Shown here in pieces: positions 1-10,553 of a stretch of 64,000 nt of DNA; positions within the stretch are counted from its first letter, which is position 1; each line of letters begins with the position of its first letter. Where the stretch lies: assembly GCA_024663395.1 (NCBI GenBank), contig JANFAH010000007.1, positions 1,054,001-1,118,000 on the forward strand, in the 5' to 3' direction. The notes under the pieces are model-generated. The model worked only from the letters and a program-made list of their open reading frames with translations, did no database searches and was not told the origin of the DNA. The DNA is from Pisolithus tinctorius. Its lineage: Eukaryota > Basidiomycota > Agaricomycetes > Boletales > Pisolithaceae. Both the position numbers and the translations under genes were made by a program.

Positions 1-722
1 GAGTCCTCCTGCTTTGAAGATGGGGGTAACTCTTTCGGACTTTCGCTGGTTTTCGAGGAGGCTTATGCGACCGAGTGATCGAGTGAACGTGTTGGGTCGC
101 GCAAGAGAAACGACTTACCCGCACCAGCCTCTATCTTGAACAGGTCTTGGCCAACAACAACGGTGTCCTCCTCATTTGCAAGGGTTTCGATAATGGTGCC
201 AGAAATGGGGGCATTGACAGTGACATCAATCTGTATTAGGGCAGAGTTAGTTTTCGCACGACGTGAAGTGTGTGGAGAGGTCCGAAGGATAGGGGTGCGG
301 CTAAGATGATACAAGTATACTGACCTTGTCCGTCTCGATGGTGGCGACCTCTTCGTCTGCCTCGACAGTGTCGCCGACCTTTTTCGACCAAGACCTGAGG
401 GTGCCCTCGGATATTGACTCCGCCATCTGCGGTACTTTGACGGTCTCGGCTGCGGGGTTTCCAGAAGTGAGACGTCAAGGATGGTTCGCACGACTGGATG
501 CGTCATGGCACTACTGACCTTGCAAGAGACGTGAGGTATGAAACTGAGTGCGAGTGAGTTGTGTTCCGGCAACGTTCCTGTGGCAAAGTGAATTAGTATG
601 TCTGTAGGGCGCCCTAGTAGAATAGCTGGATGAACCATAGTTTGGAAAGAGACGTCTGTGAACGATTACTTGCACAAAAAGCGCGGCTGCGCGCAATAGC
701 AATGGCACGTTTCGATAGCATG
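1..722 (-). CDS. KGD2: 2-oxoglutarate dehydrogenase E2 (dihydrolipoyl succinyltransferase), 5' part, runs off the window
   Basis: E2 core of the mitochondrial 2-oxoglutarate dehydrogenase complex, which moves the succinyl group from E1 to CoA on a lipoyl arm. Read on the minus strand, an exon (about 322-440) gives a lipoyl domain start with VPQMAESISEGTL and the lipoyl-lysine motif IETDK; the next exon (about 113-240) gives IDVTVNAPISGTI and ends GQDLFKIEAGAG. A GTAAGT intron follows and the first part of the charged/proline linker reaches position 1. The catalytic domain lies outside the window. Two start readings are possible. I chose the ATG at 722, whose first residues are basic and hydroxylated like a mitochondrial presequence, followed by an exon with FHTSRLLQG. 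The VPQMAESISEGTL form points to the succinyl rather than the acetyl (pyruvate) E2. The family call is firm; the exact first exon is not. Confidence 0.85.
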
Positions 723-1039
723 ACAACCTAGCAGGCTGTGGTTGAAGTTGGTGAATATTGTCGAGGACAAAACCGGGACTCAATCGACTCGGCAATACAT
801 AATACAACACAACACAAAGCTGCTACTAAAGTCAACGCTGAAACAAGGTACAGCATTATGACGCAGGTACCGGTGGTGCTCATGACCACTAGGATAGTAC
901 AGCTGGCTGAGATAGAGCCTTGGAATAGCACCAATGGCGCCGCGACATCGAGTCATACCTTCATATTACGCGCTGACTCCTCGTTGACAACCCCCCCACC
1001 CTCCCCGGTCGCCAACACGAGGGCCCGCGATCAGCCTAT

Positions 1040-1655
1040 ACTTCCCGCCCTTCATTTTCTGTAAAACTTTGGCTACGATCAGCGCCGCACCCATGGGTGC
1101 CCACAATGTTGCGGGATGGCTAAGTTTTCCTTATCCGAATGTGAACAACTCCGGCTGTTCCAACCCTTGCAAGGGATGAAACCTCACGGGGTCGAAATCG
1201 GCCGGGTTGTCCCCATACTCGGATGATTTGTGCACCGCTTGTACGTCAGCTACTTCTAACGTCGGCGTAAAGAATCTATTCCATCCCAGAGTCGTTCTAG
1301 ACCGGGCGATGCGTTTGGTGGGAGGGTGGAGGCGAAGGCATTCCATCACGACCATTTTCATGCTTGGTTCCATGCTCTCCTCCTGGAAGAACTGGAACTG
1401 TTCCTCCGTCGGATGGTCGGCAAAGGTGAGGACAATGTCAAGCAGATTGTCGCCGCCACTGCAGCATACATGAGATGCTGTGACAGTGACAACACGCCAC
1501 ATTGTTTCATACGCGGGAAGGATGAGATTCAGTGGGTTAGGGTAACTGTCGTGGTCATAGATCCATCTTTTAAGGCACCTGTTTGCCCCGTCGAGCAAGG
1601 TGTCAAAACAGTGAGATCTTTGTTCTTGGACCACGCCCAGCGTTTGTTAATCGGG
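1040..1655 (-). pseudogene. Decayed cytochrome P450 copy 1
   Basis: This is a diverged copy of the C-terminal two thirds of the P450 at 4440-5612. The open part (1131-1634) keeps the I-helix-like stretch PAYETMWR, a K-helix ECLRLHPP and the meander ADFDPVRFHP. It is broken at the haem loop: where the intact gene reads FGYGKLSC, this copy has a stop after FTFG, and the codon for the haem-ligand cysteine has become histidine. A frameshift lies near 1600, before the matching segment INKRW. Homology stops abruptly near 1652, where phosphomevalonate-kinase-like sequence on the other strand begins. Non-coding similarity to the intact locus extends downstream to about 790 (matching about 4250). A functional P450 is excluded by loss of the cysteine. 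Confidence 0.8.
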
Positions 1656-2060
1656 AAGGCCCTCCTGACCGGCGAGTATCTAGCGTTGGATCCAGCATAT
1701 TCCGGGCTGGTAATCTCAGTGTCGTCTCGCTTCTACACCATCATCCGTGATGGCGGTCCTTCCGTTGGTCCGAATGAAATCTGCGGTGGCTGGTCGTTGG
1801 CGGGGATGCTCGACGACGCATTTGGTGCCACCGAGACACGGGCCACAAGAGTCGACACCGTCGATCGACTGAACAACGCAGCGTTTAATGCGCTTAGGAA
1901 CGCAGGCACTCGCAATCATACATTGGAGACAACGACCGACACTAAACTACATACTATTCACCAAAATCCGATCACGGGCATCCGTCCACGTGAGAAGGGA
2001 GCTGGAGGTCCCGTCGTGAGGGTGAACACAAATGGAGTTGACGGTAAGCTGGTGATCTGG
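1645..2060 (+). pseudogene. Phosphomevalonate kinase-like N-terminal scrap
   Basis: The plus-strand reading from about 1652 gives GKALLTGEYLALDPAYSGL and then SSRFYTIIRDG. This resembles the ATP-binding N-terminus of fungal phosphomevalonate kinase (ERG8, GHMP kinase family), where a GKxLLxGGYLVLD-type start is usual. After about 1760 the frame stays open to 2126 but I no longer recognise it, and the rest of the kinase (about 450 residues in the family) is missing. It is wedged between two P450 fragments that lie on the opposite strand. I read it as a captured gene fragment. The family call rests on about 30 residues seen by eye. Confidence 0.5.
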
Positions 2061-2062
2061 AA

Positions 2063-2240
2063 CGTGCAGCTCAATTTCCTGTACCCGAATGTGCATAACT
2101 CGGGCTCCAACTCTTGCGAGGGATGAAATCTCATGGGACCGAATTTGGCCGGATTTCCCTCATACTCGAACAATTGATGCACCCCTTGTATGTCAGCCAC
2201 TTCCGACGTCGGGGCAAAAAATCTTTTCTATCCCAGAGTC
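2063..2240 (-). pseudogene. Cytochrome P450 fragment (copy 2)
   Basis: About 175 bp match the haem-loop region of the intact P450 (about 4605-4785). The reading contains ADIQGVHQLFEYEGNPAKF, MRFHP and CTFGYRKLSC. The haem cysteine is kept but the second glycine of FGxG is arginine, and the sequence loses similarity right after the cysteine. Everything N-terminal is absent. This is a non-functional scrap. Confidence 0.75.
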
Positions 2241-2626
2241 GCGGTATCGCAGGAATGTCCTACTAGGACCGTTCCTTTTTCATCACATGTCGTTGCGGGG
2301 GGTGGTCCTCGGTATTCCCATTGGTGAACTATCTTGTCCTTCACTTGAAAAAAACACGCGGTGCGTCTGTCAACTTCTCTAAGTGTTTGCGTGACTGACG
2401 GAGCACTGGAATGCCATTACTCTACGAAGTCCCCTGTTGACGTGTGCAATCCGTTGCTATTATTACGCGTTCCATGTCCCGGGTAACAAGCATCGTGAGG
2501 ATACGGAGTACTGGCTCCTCATCGGAAGCATTATGATCTCCCCGGACCGCATATAAGAGGAACAGAGGAAGGTTGCCTTCGAGGGTTCGACGTTAAATCC
2601 ATCCCTCTCTTCTCATACACTCGAAT
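2241..2626. other. Upstream region of the thaumatin-like gene
   Basis: No coding sequence recognised. A TATA-like ATATAAGA lies near 2550, about 75 bp before the ATG of the thaumatin-like gene, and is a plausible core promoter element. Confidence 0.35.
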
Positions 2627-3939
2627 ATGTCGACCTTGACTTTGGCAGCTTTACTCACTCTCGTGCCCAGCACACTGGCGCGTACTGTGACGGTGTCCAA
2701 TCACTGTCCTTTCACTGTGTGGTGGGCTACTCCTCGGACCCTTCGTGGCCACTGTTGACACCTTGCATGCAGGCCTGCGGTATCTTGGCGTCATACCACG
2801 CGCTTCCCCATGCTTATGGCTGATTGTAATAGATGTTTACAGGGACTGGAACGCTTCCATCCTATTCTACAGGGTCCGTAATACTCTTTTGTCGATTTCT
2901 GCCGATATCTGATCTGCGGTTTGCCAGGTGGGAAGCTGCCCCTGATACATCTGTGACCTTCTCTGTAAATGCAAGTTCACCCTCGCTTTCCTTCATTTTT
3001 TGAGCCATCTTTTGCAGGTCCCTGACAACTGGCAGGCAGGCAGGATTTGGGTTTGCACACAACGCCTCACCCATTAAAGATTGTATTCTGATCTACGTTC
3101 AGGGGCGCCGTGACTGCGACTTTAGCACTAACCCAGGTCCGAACTCGTGCCTCGACGGTGGATGCAACGGCGGCTTAGAATGTGATCCAAACACCGGTAG
3201 CGTGAAGATCCCAGTATATCCTCCCCGTGATGAACCCTTTCTTACATTGCCTCGTTAGGGCGTACCACCTGCTACTCTCGCGGAGTTTAGCCTTAACCAG
3301 AACAGCGGCTTGGACTATTATGATGGTCTGTATTTCCTTGTCCCGTACACAATCCAGTGAACGAGCCACAATTATCATTTCTCGTTTTAGTGTCTCTTGT
3401 CGATGGCTATAATTTGCCAATTAGCATTACCAACAACGTTGGTTGCCCGGTCACAAGCTGCCCGGTTGATCTCGGACCAAACTGTTCGTAAATGCGTTAC
3501 TACGTTGTTGCAAATACAGGGCTAAAATTAATATAGGTCCCGCGCCTCTTATAGGCCCCTTCGATTCGACAGGATTTCCTGTTGGCTGTAAGAGCGCTTG
3601 CGAGGCGAACCTTGACGGAGACCCGTGTGAGTAATGCTAGAACGCTTTCATTTACTGCTCTACCTGAACCGATTAACTCTATACTTGCCATGCAGCCAAC
3701 TCGCCCAACTGTTGTACGGGACAGTACGACACTCTCCAAACTTGTCCCTCTTCTGGTGTCACGTATTACAGCTATTTCAGTACGTAATTGGTTTTTTTCC
3801 ACATCCTCACAGGTGAACCGACTGCTCTGTAGAGTCGAACTGTCCGAATGCGTATTGTTATGCCTTTGATGACAGCACTGCGTTGTTTACCTGCCCTGCA
3901 AGCAACAACGCAGAATATACGGTCACTTTTTGCCCCTGA
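2627..3939 (+). CDS. Thaumatin-like protein, secreted, about 11 exons
   Basis: Secreted thaumatin/PR-5-like protein; fungal members are often glucan-binding or glucanase-like wall proteins. The plus strand looks broken in any one frame but becomes a complete protein of about 250 residues when ten short introns are removed. It starts MSTLTLAALLTLVPSTLA (signal peptide), then TVTVSNHCPFTVW, GWEAAPDTSVTF, VPDNWQAGRIWGR, CDFSTNPGPNSCLDGGCNG, SGLDYYDVSLVDGYNLPI, NNVGCPVTSCPVDLGPNC, GPFDSTGFPVGCKSAC, NCCTGQYDTLQTCPSSG, NCPNAYCYAFDD and EYTVTFCP, ending TGA at 3937. The cysteine pattern is that of the family. Clear junctions include the GTGAGT intron near 3626 and one beginning near 3780, both of which restore the family sequence exactly. 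The second and third exons are the least certain. Confidence 0.87.
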
Positions 3940-4439
3940 ATATTTCGGAGCAGATTTCCGCAATGATGATTAAATGTACGTCTCCGTTATTTGTAACGAA
4001 GAGGGGATGTCCTCTGTGGTTTCATGAGTCTTTGAAATGCCGAGGTGCGGGTTACTAGTAATTCGTAGCGAAGCAAGGCACTTGCGTAACTGTTGGGGAA
4101 CTGCTTCGCTAGGCTACTTTCAGTACTACTGATGACTATCTGAAGAAGCATTTGTTCGGTATCGCTAAGCACCTTCAAGTTTCACCAGATTTCCATGGCG
4201 ACATTATTTGCATTTCTTGGAGAGGGCTACTAGGAGACAACGGATGACATATAGCGTTACATAATACAACACGACAACACAACAAGTCAATGCCACAACT
4301 AATAACCGGAAGTCGACAAACAATGTACAGTAATACACGGCTATTGGTTGCGAGTGCCACGACCACCAGGAAAGTATAGCTGGCAGGGACAGAGCACCGG
4401 AATAGCACCAATGGCCAACACAGGGGCCGCGACATCGGG

Positions 4440-5612
4440 TCACGCCTTATTCCGCGCTGACTCCTCGTTGACAACTTCCCACCCCTCCCATCCTCCGCGA
4501 TCGCCAATACGAGGACCTGTGATCAGCCTATACTTCCCGCCCTTCATTTGCTGTAAAACTTTGGCTACGATCAACGCCGCGCCGATGGGTGCCCACGATG
4601 CCGCCGGGCAGCTCAATTTCCCATACCCGAATGTGAATATCTCGGGTTCCAGCCCTCGCGAGGGATGAAACCTCGCGGGGTCGAATTTGGCCGGGTTTCC
4701 CCCGTACTCGAGTGATTGGTGCACCGCTTGTACGTCAGCCACTTCCAACGTCGGGGCAAAAAATCTCTTCCATCCCAGGGTCGTTCTAGCCCGAGAGATG
4801 CGCTTGGTGGGAGGATGGAGACGAAGACTTTCCATCATGATCATTTTCATGCTAGGTTCCATACTTTCTTCCCTGAAGTGCTGAAACTGCTCCTCCGTCG
4901 GGTGGTCAGCAAAGGCAAGGACAGTGTCAAGCAGATTGTCGTCGCCACTGCAGCATACACGAGCTACTGTGACGGCGACAACACGCCACATTGTTTCATA
5001 TGCGGGAATGATGAGATTTAGTGGATTGGGGTAGGTGTCACGGTCACAGATCCATCTTTCAAGACACGCATTTGCCCCTTCCAGCGAGTTGTCTTGGTTT
5101 AAAAGAGTGAGATCTTTGTTCTTCGAATACGCCCACCGCTTGTTGATCATATTTGTGACGAAGCACAGGTCTTCTGCATCAGAAGATTCAGGGTCGGCCT
5201 TGAAGAGAGCCACGAGGATTATCCTGAGGGTAAGGCATTGGATGAACGTTGCGTAGTGAGTTTCATGAGCGGGGAGTAGTTGGGCAATGGCGCCATCTGT
5301 GGTTTGTTTGAACCTCCTCCAACTCTCTCCTTTGGATGAAAGTTCTGAGATGATGAGCCTTGCTTTGTTAAGGAAGGCATGATGCACTTTAAGGTCACTG
5401 CTGACGAAGGTGTTTGTGATCCCGAAGGCGTGAACAAGACGCTGATTCGGAAAGGCGCGCTGGCTTAGAAGATCAGCCATAGACGCATCTGCGGGTTTCA
5501 AGAGTCTTTTAATCTCGGAAGAGCTGCTGTAGACTCGTTTGCGGCGCAGTGTGGGGTACACAACCCACGGGACGAGGAGTAAGAGGGCGACGAAGGTGGT
5601 GAGAAGGTTCAT
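4440..5612 (-). CDS. Short cytochrome P450-family protein, intronless
   Basis: Probable haem-thiolate monooxygenase, 390 residues in one exon. It begins with a membrane anchor (residues 1-23, MNLLTTFVALLLLVPWVVYP). It has a C-helix-like WRRFK, an I-helix-like IIPAYETMWR, the K-helix ExxR as ESLRLHPP, a meander FDPARFHP, and the haem loop FTFGYGKLSCPA with its cysteine. It is about 100 residues shorter than usual (about 500), mainly between the C and I helices. It is intronless while most neighbours have many introns, and it has two decayed copies within 4 kb. Its start is the ATG at 5612, and the anchor follows directly. The subfamily and substrate are unknown, and because of the shortening it may not be active. 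Confidence 0.8.
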   Translation of the reverse strand: MNLLTTFVALLLLVPWVVYPTLRRKRVYSSSSEIKRLLKPADASMADLLSQRAFPNQRLVHAFGITNTFVSSDLKVHHAFLNKARLIISELSSKGESWRRFKQTTDGAIAQLLPAHETHYATFIQCLTLRIILVALFKADPESSDAEDLCFVTNMINKRWAYSKNKDLTLLNQDNSLEGANACLERWICDRDTYPNPLNLIIPAYETMWRVVAVTVARVCCSGDDNLLDTVLAFADHPTEEQFQHFREESMEPSMKMIMMESLRLHPPTKRISRARTTLGWKRFFAPTLEVADVQAVHQSLEYGGNPAKFDPARFHPSRGLEPEIFTFGYGKLSCPAASWAPIGAALIVAKVLQQMKGGKYRLITGPRIGDRGGWEGWEVVNEESARNKA

Positions 5613-6064
5613 AGCGGGGTTTCCGAAGGTTCGAATCTTCAGTTGCAGTGGGTCTCCGGTTATTTATCCTGCCTCGTTTTCATGGACCCACGAAGGATAC
5701 TAGCTTCTGGCCAAGTTGATGGAAGATAAGAATCGGGTATTCTGGTGACTTCTCCTGCGGAAGGGGCAGTCTGGATGCGCAGTCCCATTATGAGTTCGAG
5801 TCATGATGCCGCAAGGTAAACCAAATTGAATCGAGGTGCAAAAGCAGGCCCTCAGACCTTCATGCCGCAGTTGATGCCGACGAATTGTGTTTTACTGTAA
5901 TTACTACATACGTAGAGTAGAATTCAGAGCCAGAATTTTACATCACTGCAGGCAATATCGCGTACAAGTTAGTACTAAGCTGCCAGTTGCAACGTTCCTC
6001 CTGCTCATGTCACTAATACCTTCTTATCCAAAGTTCCGTTACCGTAATAGAACTTGCATGCTGT
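5613..6064. other. Intergenic: P450 promoter side and 3' side of the WD40 gene
   Basis: No gene recognised. The sequence GGTTCGAATC near 5626 resembles a tRNA T-loop, but no acceptor stem or anticodon arm surrounds it. Confidence 0.4.
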
Positions 6065-9000
6065 TCACGGGGCCAGGGGTGTTGCTATGACATCTTGAGG
6101 TTCAGGGCTCACACAGAGCGGTCGAGCCGTGATGGCGCCCATTCTGGTATTGCTTGGGGTCTTCTCTCCCTGTTGCTCATGACCGGGGATCAGTGAAGGG
6201 GCCCTCGTCAAGAGGGGTGGGGTGTACAACGCGGTAGGAGCACGACCGCGTTCGGGTGGCGTGGTCCACACACGCACGGCACCGTCGTGACTGCCAGTGG
6301 CAAACATAAAGACATTTTCGACCGCTTGGTTCCAAGCGAGACAAGTCAGATCGCCGCCAAGCGCTTGACCATGGATATTGTGGAGGAGGATTGCGGAGTC
6401 CCTGTCCCATATGTAGATATCCCCGGCTGTGCAATGGATGAGTGGCAGGGATAACAGAGGACAGACATGTACGTACCTTTACCAGCGCAGAGCACGAGTT
6501 GATCGTCCCTCCCCCCGAAATAGCCATGACCTGCGAAGTCAACCAGCGTCTTCGGTACGTATGCATGCCGAAGCACTAGGCGTGCGGTCGTAATCATATT
6601 GACGGTCCGGTCCTTCACCATTTCCAGTGTCCAGAGTTGTGGAGGCGCCTGTTACCCAACCCCCCGCACGCGATTCACACATGCAAGATGCAATTGATGT
6701 CAAGAACAGTTGCAGCAGGAGAGCGACGACAGACCTTTTCGTACGAAATCAACACGAATCGGCCATCCCGGGACAACGTGATGTCTTTCACATCATGCAG
6801 TACAGGGGTTTGGCTGCCAAAACGAGTCGAGAATCAACACACTCCAAACAGGCCGATATTACACGTACTTTTCGATCTGTTTCGTTTGCATGTTGTAGAC
6901 TGCAGATGGTATTCGACATCAGTTCTCAATCGAGATGAAGGTGTGACCAGCCTAATAGTTGTTTCTCTACCCTCGATTTGCTTGGCTGTAGTCCTTCGGG
7001 TGATGACAAAATTGGACCGACACATAGAAGGCGAAGAGAGTCCGGCGTGACAGCAAGGTCGTGAATCAGGACACGGTTGAAAGTGTATTTGTCTAACACC
7101 TAGTCAAAACCCAGTTAGCACTCCCCGGGGCTGACAGACGAAAATTCACTTTTCCACTGAGATCCTGGATAAGAAAGGTGCTTAGAGAAGGATGTATACT
7201 AAGAGTCATTTGCCACCTACAAGTTTGATAACCTTGTTACCTTCTACAGACATGAATGCTGTGTGCAGGATAGACGTAAGCGCACGCAACGAGGATATCT
7301 GTGAGCCTACCATCACCACTGGGCAACCATGTGACGGCCTGTATAGAGGCCTTCCGGTTGATTGACCTACGACAAGCCCCCTCCTGCGCGACTGGTTAAC
7401 AACTTGTCCCCAGTCAGTCGTTAAGGGAATCACCTCAGTCCACACTTTGACAACTCGATTAAATTTCGTTAACAGAAGATCGCCAGAGGGTGACCTGATC
7501 ACGTTGAGAATGTTTAGCAAAGATTAACAGATTTTCGATGGAGCGCAGTAGATTTACCAAGCAATCTGGCTGACAAAACCTTGTACATGAGCAAGTACCC
7601 GATGACCCTCGAACTGCGGCTACGGTGGGGAGTCAGTAATCAAGCCAACACGATCATGGAAAATCTCGCACCCAAACTCTAAATATGGCCGATGTCCGAT
7701 CCCAACTGGTGGTAGCCAAGAATTTTCCGTTGGGCGAAAACTGAAGACAACGAACAAGACCAGAGTGGGCCAACAGATCTTCTGTCAGCTGGAGAGTCTT
7801 GAGCTTCGGGATTAAATTAGTGAGGCGAGAGCCTCTGATCATCTCGCTGACACCGCCTTCTGAGCCTTGTCTACTCTTGGCATTGAGCATGGCATTTGCT
7901 TCAGTTGACGCACTCTCTGCGTATGCCACGGACGACAGGGCCCCTGTCAGGGCAGTGGACGCAGGCGGTTCCAAAGAAGTCGTGCGCGCTCGGGTTGGTG
8001 AAAAGGGGGATTTTTGGAGCATTATAACAGAGCGAACCGCCTGCACGAAACGCTCCCGGGGAGTAATGGGAGTATTTGGTGGTGCTCCGCTGGATTTGTT
8101 CAGCAGTTCTGTACCAATATTCGCGTTAGACGAAGCGTGCCCGTGAGAGGAACCGGTCCACGAGTTGGCATCGGCAGCGTCGAATGAACTTCGCATGTCG
8201 ATGCGATTAATCTTTGATGAGCTTGGAGGTCCGGATCGTAGTAACAGTGGCGCCGAACTGGATGGCGCAGAGGTACTAGAATCACTTGTTTCCGCAATCA
8301 AGCCAAACGTGGGAATGGTATCCGGAAGACTTGCGGCCCTGTCGTTGTGTCGAGTTTGTTGGACCCCCAAGTCTGTTCCGCATCCTGCTGTGGCCCAGCC
8401 ATTACTCTTCCCGACCAATCTGTTGTAGATGTTGATAACCGCTGCTCCAATCCATCGACAGCCTTGCCGAGCCCGTTCCCCAATGGCATCCAGAAGGATG
8501 CGCATTAGAATAACCCCCCTCCAAAGCCAAGAAAACAAGCAGACCACCCATAGGAAAGGCGGCGCTTCCATCACTCCTGCCCAAAATTCAACCATGTCTT
8601 CCCAGGCTTCTCCTAGAACATCGGCAAGCCACTTCTGTCCCCTATACTTCAAGAATGTCCATCTCTCGCTTGCGAACCAAGCAGAAACAGCAGCCAGCCC
8701 GAACGATGTGAACGCAGTAAAAACTGTCGTTATTATGGATGTGATTTTTCCCTGGCGGTCAAGCAGATGGAGGGAAATGGTAGGCGTATAGCGAACAGAT
8801 CAAACTTACCTGATTAGTTGCGTACGTGAAAAGTACAAGCCCGACAGAGAAGCATGCGACAGACATGACAAGAAAGACCAACGGCGAACGATGAATCCAT
8901 ATGAAAACCCACCATGGCACGCGATGGCCAGGCGAACGACTATGATCGGTCCGTCAGCAGTAATTTTGGAGTCGGGGAGGTCGAGCTTACTACATCGCCA

Positions 9001-10553
9001 TCCTCCAACTTAGACCTATAAGGCTGTTAACGGCCGCTGCGATGCTAAGTACAAGACTCGAAAACCAAAATGCGTTCACACCCCTTCCTAACATAGTCGA
9101 GGTGGAATCATAGGAGTTTTGAAGAATAGTAGCAGTAACACCACTGAAAAAGGTTGCAACAGTAGAGAGCGTTAGAAGATTAGACGCCGCATGATTTTGG
9201 GCATAACGAATGGTGGGGACGCCTTCGAAAGTATGTTCCAGAATGAGTGGAGAGTCCAATGCACGTCAGATTTATTAAGGTGAAACAGAGAAACCAGAAA
9301 AAACCCACCAACTTCGATGAACATGCGGAGCGTGTTCGTAATCCTATCTATGTGACCTCCCATTTCGGAAGCTAGATCGTGGATATATCGTTGGACGGCC
9401 GAGTACTTAAATTGACCTGGGAAGCTAAGCAATAGGGCGAGTGTATGGCGTCTTCTCACTTACCTCGGTATGTTCGAAGACAACACGCCCAGTACTTGAT
9501 ATCGATGTGTTAGTCACCGTTCCATAAACTTAGCTTTGATATGTCACCTTCAAATCTCCTTCGAATGCTTTGATCGAGGTGCTCACTGCTTCGTCCGTAA
9601 ATTCCGGAAATTCGTTTAAGCGATTAAGGAAGGCAATCACGTCGGTTGCGAAGACTTCCAGGTGCTCAGGGAAATACTGAGCATCGAGAGTGGAATCCCA
9701 AAGCGGAGGAGCGGTGATTTTATCGTGGCGTACGGAAGGCGTCGCGAACGTCCAGGAACCACCGGGACGCTCCGGTTCGCATGGCTCAAAATTGGTCCAC
9801 CTTTTCCCCTTTCTCCGCATTCGTCTCTTCTTCATTAAATTCGGATTTACGAGGGTTTCCTTCGGCTGCCTTGAAACCTTCCTGGGAAAAAGATCTGCAG
9901 CGTTTTCTCGGAAGAGGAATAGTATATTGGCGAGACATTCACGGAGGCGAAAGGCAGTAGAAAGGATGCCAACGGAGGATCCGAGTTGGCGAGCAGCATT
10001 GGCAAAGTTACGGAGCTACAGGAACGTAACGGTAGAGAGAAGACACCGGCAGACATCCACGTCAGCTGTAAGTGACAGAAATACGACAACTAAACCAACC
10101 TCTTGATCGAGATTGTTAATTCGCCTGGGAGGTGTGTAAGCACAAGTATTTATGATTGTAAGAAAAGGATCAAATACCAGGCGCTCACCTCTGGAATTTG
10201 TTGAACGATTCTGCGCCCTCATTTTGAATCTGCTCGTCTAGAGCGGCTTTTATAGACACATCTGAGACATTTTCATGCTGAGAGCGAACACAGATGGCTC
10301 ACAGGCACCCCCATCATCCTCCAAGTTTGAATTTTGATTTAAATCTGGATGAATTCATTTCAGATCTGGTCAACCATGCAACGAAGACATCCCGACCTTG
10401 TGTGCGGAATTCCGACTGATTGAGCTCGTTAAGAGCATTCAGGAGGTGGGCTAAGGTTTGCCTTTGTCTGATTCTGACTTTTTCGTACGGATAGTCGTGC
10501 GTGCGCTGGTCCTGTAGGCGAGGAAGTAGTCTTTCGGGGCTATGGTTGTGCAT
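6065..10553 (-). CDS. Multi-pass transmembrane protein with C-terminal WD40 domain
   Basis: Large multi-exon protein, roughly 1,100 residues. N-terminal helical part: YEKVRIRQRQTLAHLLNAL, then KAALDEQIQNEGAESFNKFQ, then NFANAARQLGSSVGILSTAF and an exon ending KAFEGDLKYWA. It is followed by at least four hydrophobic segments encoded at about 8650-9260: TLSTVATFFSGVTATILQ, FWFSSLVLSIAAAVNSLIGL, PLVFLVMSVACFSVGLVL and FTAFTSFGLAAVSAWF. A Ser/Pro-rich linker (about 7900-8400) leads to WD40 blades: LLAHSGLVRCLQFSPNGKFL with TTSWDRT, then SPSGDLLL with VVKVW, SIQAVTWLPSGDGRL, DVQDITLSRDGRFVLISY, and finally DLTCLAWNQAVENVFMFATG with HDGAVRVWT. It stops at 6065. The membrane part resembles hydrophobic domains (DUF6535-like) common in Agaricomycetes. 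The ATG at 10553 and the exon 1-2 junction are uncertain. The ligand and function are unknown; a membrane-tethered scaffold is an inference. Confidence 0.8.

Larger units (their letters stand above)
790..5130. repeat. Direct duplication of P450 sequence (about 790-1652 and about 4250-5130)
   Basis: The two segments match in coding and downstream non-coding sequence in the same orientation. Both contain ACATAATACAACAC, AATAGCACCAATGGC, ACTCCTCGTTGACAAC and the P450 C-terminal coding region. The sequence between about 1652 and 4250 is unrelated apart from the short P450 scrap at 2063-2240. The coordinates give the outer limits of the pair. Confidence 0.7.

Noticed and set aside
2581..2600. GGGTTCGACG, another T-loop-like word.
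   Set aside because: No cloverleaf around it; it is upstream of the thaumatin-like gene.
2627..3939. First impression of a frameshifted thaumatin pseudogene.
   Set aside because: Removing ten GT-AG introns restores an unbroken family-like protein.
790..5130. Transposon with terminal repeats as the cause of the P450 mosaic.
   Set aside because: I could not find terminal inverted repeats, target-site duplications or transposase-like coding sequence at the edges.
5620..5640. GGTTCGAATC, which resembles a tRNA T-loop.
   Set aside because: No paired acceptor stem, D-arm or anticodon arm can be built around it.
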